24,938 nucleotides of DNA from CALKZN01 sp050633585 (GTDB taxonomy: Bacteria > Pseudomonadota > Gammaproteobacteria > Arenicellales > Arenicellaceae). Below, in pieces: positions 7,893 through 13,767 of the stretch. Numbering within the stretch: position 1 is the stretch's first letter; every line of letters starts with the position of its first letter. The position numbers were made by a program, and so were the translations under genes. The stretch is taken from assembly GCA_050633585.1 (NCBI GenBank), contig JBOEGT010000019.1, positions 1 to 24,938 of the forward strand, in the 5' to 3' direction. The notes beneath the pieces were generated by a model. That model was given only the letters and a program-made list of their open reading frames with translations. It made no database searches and was not told where the DNA came from.

Positions 7893-8582
7893 TTATTGCG
7901 CTTGTAACACACGTGCGATTTCTTCATAGCCTTTTGCGTGTGCATGGTCCAAAGGTGTGTTGCCGTCCTTATCTGCAATCGTTTTGTCAGCGCCTGCGGC
8001 AAGCAATTGTTTGACGATATCAACATATGCTTGGCTGCCGTCGCCTAAAATGACTGCTTCTAGCATTGCCGTCCATCCTAGATTGTTGATGCGGTTCAAT
8101 GGTGCGCCAGCGTCGATGATCGCCTCAACTATTGCTACTTCTCCTTTATGTGAAGCGTAAATTAATGCAGAGCCCTGATACGTAGGCGTAAACGTATGCG
8201 TATTAATTCCTGCTTTGAGGGCTCGTTTTGCCAGTTCTGGATTACTGATTCTCACCGATAAATTCAAAATGTCTCGCCGATTGCTGGCGATCACATTAAT
8301 ATTTTCACCATAGCGTACGAGTAAATCAAACATATCTAATTGATGGGTCTTTGCTGCAATCAATAACGCAGTATCACCTTTGTTATTGCGTGTTTCTAGG
8401 TCAATGAAGCGCGATGTCAATAGTTTTTCAACTGCGGTGTTGTTAGCATTTTGAACCAGTTTTAAAAAGAACGAATCATCATTCGCAAGCCCGCTACCGA
8501 TATTCGAGTAGAACAAGCATAGGAGTACACACATACGAAAAAAATTGTTTCCCCGCCGTTTGTTGAATTGTTTATTGTGCAT
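7893..8582 (-). CDS. Exported ankyrin-repeat protein
   Basis: The protein has 229 residues when started at the ATG at 8582, which has GGAGG five bases upstream. The GTG at 8594 overlaps that ribosome-binding site and is unlikely. Residues 11-33 (NNFFRMCVLLCLFYSNIGSGLA) form a signal peptide, pointing to the periplasm. About five ankyrin repeats follow: GDTALLIAAKTHQLDMFDLL near 69-88, a degenerate one near 102-130, GSALIYASHKGEVAIVEAII near 137-156, GWTAMLEAVILG near 169-180 with a longer loop, and GNTPLDHAHAKGYEEIARVL near 207-226. Ankyrin repeats bind protein partners; the partner is unknown. It is a single gene converging on fumarase across a shared terminator. Confidence 0.88.
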   Translation of the reverse strand: MHNKQFNKRRGNNFFRMCVLLCLFYSNIGSGLANDDSFFLKLVQNANNTAVEKLLTSRFIDLETRNNKGDTALLIAAKTHQLDMFDLLVRYGENINVIASNRRDILNLSVRISNPELAKRALKAGINTHTFTPTYQGSALIYASHKGEVAIVEAIIDAGAPLNRINNLGWTAMLEAVILGDGSQAYVDIVKQLLAAGADKTIADKDGNTPLDHAHAKGYEEIARVLQAQ

Positions 8583-8890
8583 GATAGCCTCCACGGATGA
8601 TTGAATGATGTGTTAGCCAATGTCTATAGCATTGACTAGGGTTCTTTGATCAAAGCGGATTGCGAAGATCTATTTAGATTGGTGTGTAAATTTTTTGATG
8701 GTGGTCAGGTTGTGCTTTTGATAGCAGAATAGTTGTCAAATGTTGTTCAAACGAGCTTGCTCCCTCGACCTTGACGGGACTCATCGCTTTGGTGCTCAGA
8801 AGGTGGGATGAAATCAAACCAAATCAAACTAGGCCAACTCACCTGCACTAGTTTGATCGGCATGATTCCATCAGACATGTGAAGGAGAGG
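8583..8890. other. 308-base gap between the ankyrin and yceI genes
   Basis: I see no gene here. The right half holds three copies of ATCAAAC, listed separately. For the minus-strand ankyrin gene there is a possible extended -10 (8623-8628) and a -35-like GATCAA (8648-8653, read as TTGATC), but the spacing of 19 is long. Confidence 0.5.
8811..8857. repeat. ATCAAAC direct and inverted repeat downstream of yceI
   Basis: AAATCAAACC (8811-8820) is followed at once by AAATCAAACT (8821-8830). The arm ATCAAACTAG (8823-8832) pairs with CTAGTTTGAT (8848-8857) over 10 bp around a 15-base loop. It lies 33 bases beyond the yceI stop. No clear T run follows, so it is either a weak terminator or a protein-binding dyad. 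Confidence 0.55.
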
Positions 8891-9466
8891 TTATTGTCGA
8901 ATCCCTTCTATATGCAGTTCTAAAAAAACAGATTCAGATGCAGGCCCAAGACTTCTTTTAATATTGTAGTCTTTGAGGGTCAGCTCAGTTGTTCCAAGAA
9001 ATCCCGCTAAATACTTTCCTTTTCGTTCACCTTCGGCAACTTTTTGTGCGTTAATGGTGATACTTTTCGTGACGCCGTGAAGTGTTAAATCACCAATTAT
9101 CTCCATTTTATCGCTGCCTTTGTCAATAAATTTTGTGCTAACAAAGCGTGCTTTCGGGAACTTTTCAACGTCAAGAAAGTCGTCGCTTCGTAAGTGTTTA
9201 TCGCGTTTAGCATGATTTGTGTCCACACTTGATGCATCAATTTCGACATTCACATTGGAGGCAGAAATATTGTTTTTATCATAGCTAAAGTTTCCTTTGA
9301 AATGATTGAAACGGCCAGTCATCCATGAAAATCCAGCGTGCATGATTTTAAAGTTTATCGAAGCGTGTGCTCCTTGTGTGTCGATAACATAATCGGCTGC
9401 AAACGTTTTGCTGCTAGCAAACGCAATGGAAGCAGAAATGAGTAAGGTGGATATTGTTTTTTTCAT
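8891..9466 (-). CDS. yceI: YceI-family periplasmic lipid-binding protein
   Basis: The 191-residue protein has a signal peptide (residues 1 to about 23, ending SKTFA before ADYVIDTQGAHASINF). The lipocalin-like YceI fold follows, with the family segments FKIMHAGFSWMTGRFNHFKG, SSVDTNHAKRDKHLRSDDF and GDLTLHGVTKSITI. Members bind polyisoprenoid or other amphiphilic molecules in the periplasm, and E. coli YceI responds to high pH and osmotic stress. AGGAA lies six bases before the ATG. It is the second gene of an operon with cytochrome b561, 45 bases downstream, the same order as E. coli yceJ-yceI. Confidence 0.95.
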   Translation of the reverse strand: MKKTISTLLISASIAFASSKTFAADYVIDTQGAHASINFKIMHAGFSWMTGRFNHFKGNFSYDKNNISASNVNVEIDASSVDTNHAKRDKHLRSDDFLDVEKFPKARFVSTKFIDKGSDKMEIIGDLTLHGVTKSITINAQKVAEGERKGKYLAGFLGTTELTLKDYNIKRSLGPASESVFLELHIEGIRQ

Positions 9467-9511
9467 AGTAATTTCCTGTCTGAGGTTTGAAGTAAGTTTT
9501 AAAGTAATGAG

Positions 9512-10045
9512 TTAAATCATCTTTTGTAATGTGTTGTCTTTGTCGAAAAAGTGATGTTTGAGGGCGGCAAATGTATGCAAAACAGTAAGACTAATAAGCA
9601 TATAGGCAGACCATAAATGTACGACTCCAGCGATATCGGCTTGCAAATGATGAAAGCTGCCCAAAGCAGGCACAAAAAACCAATTGAATACGGCAATGCT
9701 GCGTCCATCAGAGGTCAGTATTAAATATCCGCTGACAAAAATAACACCACACAATGCATACATTGATATGTGTGCAATGTTTGCAGCGCGCTTTTCAAAG
9801 GCAGACATTGAACAAAACGGTGGTTTAGGGGTTATTAGTCTCCATAACCATCGAAAGGCTATTAATATTGCTGTTAAAATCCCTATTCCTTCATGGTAAT
9901 GAAAGCTAATGTCGTACCATGTATGTTCGTAGTCAAGGGTAACCATCCATAGACCAAGTGCAAACAAGCCAAGGATTGCCACTGCACTCAACCAGTGCAA
10001 AACTCTTGTTAATCGATTGTATTTATAATCTGTTTGTGCGTTCAT
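9512..10045 (-). CDS. Cytochrome b561 family membrane protein
   Basis: The 177-residue inner-membrane protein has four hydrophobic segments, near 15-36, 52-70, 92-112 and 138-160. Histidines placed as ligands for two b hemes are H17 (RVLHWLS), H51 (FHYHEGIGI), H143 (VVHLW) and H157 (TVLHTF). This is the CybB/YceJ family, which passes electrons from quinol; superoxide is a reported donor for E. coli CybB. Co-occurrence with yceI downstream matches the known yceJ-yceI pair and suggests a shared envelope redox or quinone role. The ribosome-binding site is weak. A 19-base dyad lies 36 bases upstream. Confidence 0.93.
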   Translation of the reverse strand: MNAQTDYKYNRLTRVLHWLSAVAILGLFALGLWMVTLDYEHTWYDISFHYHEGIGILTAILIAFRWLWRLITPKPPFCSMSAFEKRAANIAHISMYALCGVIFVSGYLILTSDGRSIAVFNWFFVPALGSFHHLQADIAGVVHLWSAYMLISLTVLHTFAALKHHFFDKDNTLQKMI

Positions 10046-10080
10046 CTGTTTGTTTTGTTGCCACTAAATACGTTTATTCA

Positions 10081-10099
10081 AATGCTTTATTAAGGCATT
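10081..10099. promoter_or_regulatory. Dyad upstream of the cytochrome b561 operon
   Basis: AATGCTTTATTAAGGCATT is a near-perfect 19-base dyad: every pair around the central T matches apart from one G-T wobble. It lies 36 bases upstream of the cytochrome b561 start, in a suitable place for a repressor or activator. The regulator is unknown. Confidence 0.35.
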
Positions 10100-10297
10100 A
10101 AATACGGTATATGGTCATAAAAACACGCCAACCTGATTGGCAGCTGATTAGGAGTAGAGAATGTCCATTTGATTTGAAGGAAATACTTGTTGGTGAGGTA
10201 GGGATGAATGGAAAGATATTAAAAAGGGTTTATCAACCCCTCCAAGTGATCAGTTCAAGAATGAACGAATGCGCCTTGTCTTTGTTAGCTTGCGATA

Positions 10298-10345
10298 AAA
10301 GTGCAGTCTATTGCTTTTGATAAAATTAAGTTGGCAGTGCAATGG
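10298..10345 (+). pseudogene. Remnant of a fumarase 3' end
   Basis: Positions 10298-10342 match the last 15 sense codons of the fumarase gene (7771-7815) at 37 of 45 bases. The frame reads KVQSIAFDKIKLAVQ against KWQSIISDKIKLEVQ in the intact gene. The fumarase stop is replaced by TGG, and an in-frame TAG lies four codons upstream, so nothing functional is encoded. The mismatches fall partly at third positions, which suggests an old, once-coding relative rather than a fresh copy. Similarity stops abruptly on both sides. Confidence 0.75.
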
Positions 10346-10368
10346 CCATAACATGAGCTTACAGGGTC

Positions 10369-10403
10369 TTTATAAGGCGTTGCTATAAGCAACGCCTTAT
10401 AAA
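10369..10403. terminator. 15-bp perfect hairpin
   Basis: TTTATAAGGCGTTGC (10369-10383) pairs perfectly with GCAACGCCTTATAAA (10389-10403) around a five-base loop. It starts 18 bases beyond the stop of the minus-strand 176-residue gene and also lies just after the fumarase remnant on the plus strand. There is no long T run on either strand, so termination is probable but not certain. Confidence 0.65.
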
Positions 10404-10420
10404 CTGGTGAATATTAAGTG

Positions 10421-10951
10421 TCATTTTTTAGCAACGGTGATCTTAAAGTATGGTTTAAATCCTGCTTTTCGAATGACTCCCGCAGCAAATTCAGTCATGA
10501 ATTTATTTGGCGAAATCAGTGTTACGGTGGGTAATGCCGAATTTGGGTGTAATTGCGATTTTTCTAAATCTAATTCAACCGCGGTAATTTCTTTATCTTC
10601 GAGGTCAAAAATAAAGTAGTTACGATCATGTTTATCATCGGGCATCACGCCAGACACTTTTTTCGAGAAGTCTGACTCAACCCAATCAAAACTGATTGAT
10701 GATTCGGATACATCAATATCATAAAGCGTAATGAAAGCCGGCACTTCTATTGTAGATCCGACGCTAGAGAACACATTATTTTTTAAACCGAACTGAGTGA
10801 CATCCACCTCAATCCCTTTTGTTGAGTTGCCTTTAAATAAGTTGCTGACTACAAAGCGCTCTCCAGTTAGCCCAGCTGCTTGGGCTATACTTGAGAAAAA
10901 AGCTGTCAAAATAAAAGACATGAAAAGGGCAGAAATTAATTTTGTTTTCAT
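10421..10951 (-). CDS. Secreted protein of unknown function
   Basis: The 176-residue protein has a clear signal peptide, residues 1-25, ending FFSSIAQA before AGLTGERF. The mature part of about 150 residues contains no cysteine and looks beta-rich, with alternating segments such as IEVPAFITLYDIDVSESSIS and YFIFDLEDKEITAVELDLEK. A short helical stretch (KFMTEFAAGVIRKAG) precedes the C-terminal strand YFKITVAKK. I recognise no family. TAGGA sits eight bases before the ATG. It is divergent from the LysR gene at 11054, with 102 bases between the two, and a 15-bp hairpin closes it. That arrangement suggests the LysR protein controls it. Confidence 0.85.
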   Translation of the reverse strand: MKTKLISALFMSFILTAFFSSIAQAAGLTGERFVVSNLFKGNSTKGIEVDVTQFGLKNNVFSSVGSTIEVPAFITLYDIDVSESSISFDWVESDFSKKVSGVMPDDKHDRNYFIFDLEDKEITAVELDLEKSQLHPNSALPTVTLISPNKFMTEFAAGVIRKAGFKPYFKITVAKK

Positions 10952-11017
10952 AAATTTTCCTAAATCTTGTTAATGATGAAAAGCTATTGTAGGGTGCTAG
11001 TTTTAATTCTAAAAATG

Positions 11018-11038
11018 AATAATAAAAATACTATTATT
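11018..11038. promoter_or_regulatory. Candidate operator in the LysR/secreted-protein divergent region
   Basis: AATAATA (11018-11024) and TATTATT (11032-11038) form an inverted repeat with a seven-base spacer, 15 bases before the LysR start. Position suits autoregulation, but the A/T-rich arms could also be chance. Confidence 0.3.
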
Positions 11039-11053
11039 AGTAAATGAAATAAT

Positions 11054-12004
11054 ATGGTCGAATTTGATTCACTCAAGTCGCTGGCAAAAATAGATCTCAA
11101 TCTGTTAGTCACTTTGCATGCTTTACTTGAGACAAATAGCACAACCTTAGCCGCTGAACGAGTTCATCGTACTCAATCTGCGGTTAGCATTGCCCTTGGT
11201 AAATTACGTCAATTCTTTAATGATCCGTTATTTATTCGTCATGGCCCTAAATTGACACCCACTGAATTTGCTATTCAACTCAAGCAACCACTAAGTCTCA
11301 TTTTATTTGAATTAAGCGCGCTGATAGAAAACGATAATTCATTTAATTTCAGAGAAGCACACCGGCAAATTACTCTGGCAATTCCAGATATTGCTCAATC
11401 TATGATTACAGACGTTGTTAATCAGATCAGACAGGATGCGCCAAATTTAGATATTGTGATGGCTAACTCATCATTGGAAATGACGGATTATGATGAAGGA
11501 ATTAGACTGTTGTTGAATGGAAAGGTTGACTTATTAATGAGTTTTTATATCGGTCAAGCACCGCAAGGCATTCATCTAGAAAAACTAGATAACCAGCAAT
11601 GGTCGGTATTTGCCAATAGTCGGCACCCAATTTCCTCGGCACCCTCACTTGAAGAATGGGCATCCTTCCGACACGTACAAATTGCCTCAGGTGAAAAAGG
11701 TCGCTCTCCTATTAATGATCTCCTCGCAAATACTAACGTAAGTCGAAAAATAGGCCTCAAGGTGAGTAGTTTTTTGCAGGCTTTACACATTGTCGCTGAG
11801 AGCGATTTGCTACTCACTACTATGGTGCCGTTAGCGCGGCCAATCGCAAGTAAATTGTCCTTGAAAGAGGTGCCTTTACCATTAAGTGTTCCTGATGTGC
11901 CACTGTGCATTATGACTCGCGCAATCCAATTTGACCCTTTGTCGAACTGGTTACTTGATCAAGTGTTGAATAAATATAAGGCATCAAATGAGAATGTCTA
12001 TTGA
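11054..12004 (+). CDS. LysR-family transcriptional regulator (LeuO/NodD-like branch)
   Basis: The 316 residues start with KIDLNLLVTLHALLETNSTT, which together with AAERVHRTQSAVSIALGKLR and PLFIRHGPKLTPTEFA marks the LeuO/NodD/NahR branch of LysR regulators. The DNA-binding domain covers about 12-75 and the effector domain from about 105 to the end. Its length is normal. It is divergent from the secreted 176-residue protein, the likeliest target besides itself. The ribosome-binding site is weak in this A/T-rich leader. The effector is unknown. The first LysR in the window belongs to a different branch, so the two are not recent duplicates. Confidence 0.93.
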   Translation: MVEFDSLKSLAKIDLNLLVTLHALLETNSTTLAAERVHRTQSAVSIALGKLRQFFNDPLFIRHGPKLTPTEFAIQLKQPLSLILFELSALIENDNSFNFREAHRQITLAIPDIAQSMITDVVNQIRQDAPNLDIVMANSSLEMTDYDEGIRLLLNGKVDLLMSFYIGQAPQGIHLEKLDNQQWSVFANSRHPISSAPSLEEWASFRHVQIASGEKGRSPINDLLANTNVSRKIGLKVSSFLQALHIVAESDLLLTTMVPLARPIASKLSLKEVPLPLSVPDVPLCIMTRAIQFDPLSNWLLDQVLNKYKASNENVY

Positions 12005-12226
12005 ATGCCTACTCGCTCTCATAGAAGATGCGCTTTAGCATGTCCTTTAAATTATTAGCTTTTGAAAATCATGTGCAATAAATCAAGATTGAGCAGTCTG
12101 TCCTTAATTTTCACGTGTTGTCTCTTCTTGTGATTTACTTTTCTCGCGTGTAGTTTTCACGAATGATTAAAGTGTTCATGTATGCGTGCCTGCAAAAAGA
12201 GAGAGCAGCAATCGAAGTCGTGAAGA

Positions 12227-12256
12227 GAATTGATCAGGCGGTTGCCTGATCAATTC
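12227..12256. terminator. 13-bp hairpin after the peroxiredoxin gene
   Basis: GAATTGATCAGGC (12227-12239) pairs perfectly with GCCTGATCAATTC (12244-12256) around GGTT. It lies 11 bases beyond the stop of the minus-strand peroxiredoxin gene and also downstream of the LysR gene on the plus strand. No clean T run is present. The rest of 12005-12226 shows nothing I can name. Confidence 0.65.
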
Positions 12257-12267
12257 GTTATTCGCGG

Positions 12268-12927
12268 TTACTTAGGTTGTTTCACCACGCGCAAGTAAGG
12301 TTTCACTTCATTCCAACCTTCGGGGTACTTTTTGGCGGCTTCTTCATTAGAGACTGCAGGGACAATAATCACGTCATCACCATCAGTCCAATTCACGGGT
12401 GTCGCGACTTTATGCGCTGCGGTGAGTTGCATAGAGTCGATCACACGCAAGATTTCATGAAAGTTTCGACCAGTCGTCATGGGGTATGTCATCATGAGTT
12501 TGATGTTTTTATCAGGGCCGATAATGAACACTGAGCGAACCGTAGCATTGGTCAGTGCAGTACGTTCTCCAGCTGTGCCAGTTTCGTCAGCCGGGAACAT
12601 GTTGTACGCTTTTGAAACGCTTAAATCGACATCTCCAATCATCGGGAACTTAACCGGGTGACCTTGCGTTTCTTCGATATCTTTTGCCCAATCGGCATGA
12701 TTGTCGACAGGGTCAACGGATAAACCAATCATTTTGGTATTACGCTTTGCCATTTCATCTTCTAGGCCGGCAGCGAAACCCAGTTCAGTGGTGCAAACGG
12801 GGGTAAAGTCTTTAGGGTGTGAAAATAATACAGCCCAACTGTCGCCAATCCAGTCATGGAAGGTGATTTCACCTTGCGTTGTCATGGCAGTGAAATTAGG
12901 TGCTTGATCGTTTATGCGTAGAGTCAT
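12268..12927 (-). CDS. lsfA: 1-Cys peroxiredoxin (Prx6/LsfA type)
   Basis: The 219-residue cytoplasmic peroxidase has the peroxidatic cysteine C45 in SHPKDFTPVCTTE (36-48). There is no other cysteine in the protein, so it is a true 1-Cys enzyme. Length and the C-terminal part (ATPVNWTDGDDVIIVPAVSNEEA, KPYLRVVKQP) match the Prx6 subfamily, including Pseudomonas LsfA. It reduces hydrogen peroxide and organic hydroperoxides, with the reductant supplied by a small thiol or another protein. CGGAG lies eight bases before the ATG. It is a single gene, divergent from the DUF2946 gene at 13108 and followed by a 13-bp hairpin. Confidence 0.94.
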   Translation of the reverse strand: MTLRINDQAPNFTAMTTQGEITFHDWIGDSWAVLFSHPKDFTPVCTTELGFAAGLEDEMAKRNTKMIGLSVDPVDNHADWAKDIEETQGHPVKFPMIGDVDLSVSKAYNMFPADETGTAGERTALTNATVRSVFIIGPDKNIKLMMTYPMTTGRNFHEILRVIDSMQLTAAHKVATPVNWTDGDDVIIVPAVSNEEAAKKYPEGWNEVKPYLRVVKQPK

Positions 12928-13075
12928 TGTTTTTCTCCGATTATTGTTGGGTAAATTTTACGCTGCGAATCTGTGAGTCTTTTCATTGATGAGACAGAGT
13001 TAATTTGTCTTCAATAAAAAACGCCATGTAAGAATAATTTTTGGTAGACTTGCCGCCACTCGATTGTATCTAAAA

Positions 13076-13090
13076 TTGATCATTATTTTT
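13076..13090 (+). promoter_or_regulatory. Possible Fur-like site before the metal-uptake cassette
   Basis: TTGATCATTATTTTT agrees with 11 of 15 positions of one part of the extended Fur consensus (ATAATCATTATCATT). It lies 17 bases upstream of the DUF2946 start. Iron control would fit a TonB receptor cassette, but the match is partial and the region A/T-rich. Confidence 0.3.
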
Positions 13091-13107
13091 TGACCATTTA
13101 ATCGCAC

Positions 13108-13566
13108 ATGTATCAAGCAAAAAAACGCCTAATCGCTGTACTTGCTTTGTTGGCATTCTTGATGAATGTCGTGCTGCCGTTTTATGCGGTATCTTCCATT
13201 ACGGCGGCGTTAAATAAGTCGGATGGTGTTGCGCAGAAAGGAACTGAGCAGAATAGTTTAGCCGCCTTGTTAGGCGATAAAATACTGATTTGTACGTCCA
13301 CGGGTTATAAATGGATCAGTCTCTCGGAGTTTTATGGTGAGGACACGGATAATGATGCGCCACATCAGTCTCTTGAGTGCCCGCTGTGTTATATCTCAAA
13401 GGATGAGAATCAGGACCTCATGGCTGCTCACTTTAGCCATCAGGTTGAGCCTCATCCAGCACAGTTAGCGCGTGTTTCAATCTATGGTTCAGTCTATCGG
13501 CACCATAATAAACACCTTCTTTTAAGCGGCGGTTTCACGCGAGCTCCTCCAATCATTTTCACATAA
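13108..13566 (+). CDS. DUF2946-type protein with CPLC motif
   Basis: The 152-residue protein has an N-terminal hydrophobic segment (about 8-30) that is either a signal peptide or a membrane anchor. A region with C62 (LICTSTGYKWISL) and the pair C91/C94 in SLECPLCYIS follows, ending in GFTRAPPIIFT. This layout, with a cysteine pair in the middle and RAPP near the end, is that of the DUF2946 family. These small envelope proteins are commonly found beside TonB receptors for copper or iron. Their biochemical role is not established; metal binding by the cysteines is inference. It is the first gene of the TonB receptor/PepSY group. The ribosome-binding site is weak. Confidence 0.8.
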   Translation: MYQAKKRLIAVLALLAFLMNVVLPFYAVSSITAALNKSDGVAQKGTEQNSLAALLGDKILICTSTGYKWISLSEFYGEDTDNDAPHQSLECPLCYISKDENQDLMAAHFSHQVEPHPAQLARVSIYGSVYRHHNKHLLLSGGFTRAPPIIFT

Positions 13567-13570
13567 CTCA

Positions 13571-13639
13571 ATTGAATTCCTGAAATATTGTCACTGGTAT
13601 ATGCCATTGAATCCATATTCCAGTGAATGCTAATTCAAT
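13571..13639 (+). ncRNA. Candidate structured RNA between DUF2946 and TonB receptor genes
   Basis: An outer stem ATTGAATT (13571-13578) with AATTCAAT (13632-13639) encloses a hairpin. That hairpin is TCACTGG/CCAGTGA (13591-13597 and 13620-13626), one T-T mismatch, then ATATG/CATAT (13599-13603 and 13614-13618), with a 10-base loop. The loop itself contains ATTGAAT (13606-13612), which could pair with the same AATTCAAT instead of the outer arm. It may be a terminator or attenuator for the upstream gene or part of the receptor leader. No known riboswitch class is recognised. Confidence 0.4.
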
Positions 13640-13767
13640 GATGATCTAAGGCTCAGTGTTGCTTTGAAGCGACCTATGCCAAGGTTGTCGACTATGTTAT
13701 GAGCGTTTGGTGGTGTCATAGATCATCACTTAAACCTCTGTGAAGAAATAAAACGGTTGGAGTGAAA

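Larger units (their letters stand above)
10046..10420. other. 375-base gap with gene remnant and hairpin
   Basis: The gap between the cytochrome b561 start and the end of the 176-residue secreted-protein gene holds the dyad at 10081, a small GGGTT/AACCC hairpin (10226-10239), a fumarase-tail remnant (10298-10345) and a 15-bp hairpin (10369-10403). A 69-codon plus-strand frame at 10111-10320 has no ribosome-binding site and no family resemblance, so I do not call it. Confidence 0.6.

Noticed and set aside
8583..8594. GTG start for the ankyrin protein
   Set aside because: It lies on the GGAGG ribosome-binding site that serves the ATG at 8582.
10111..10320. 69-codon plus-strand frame before the fumarase remnant
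   Set aside because: No ribosome-binding site, no family resemblance, and its end runs out of frame through the fumarase remnant, so it looks like chance.
836..12004. The two LysR genes as a recent duplication
   Set aside because: Their DNA-binding domains belong to different LysR branches (CrgA/AaeR-like and LeuO/NodD-like) and show little similarity.
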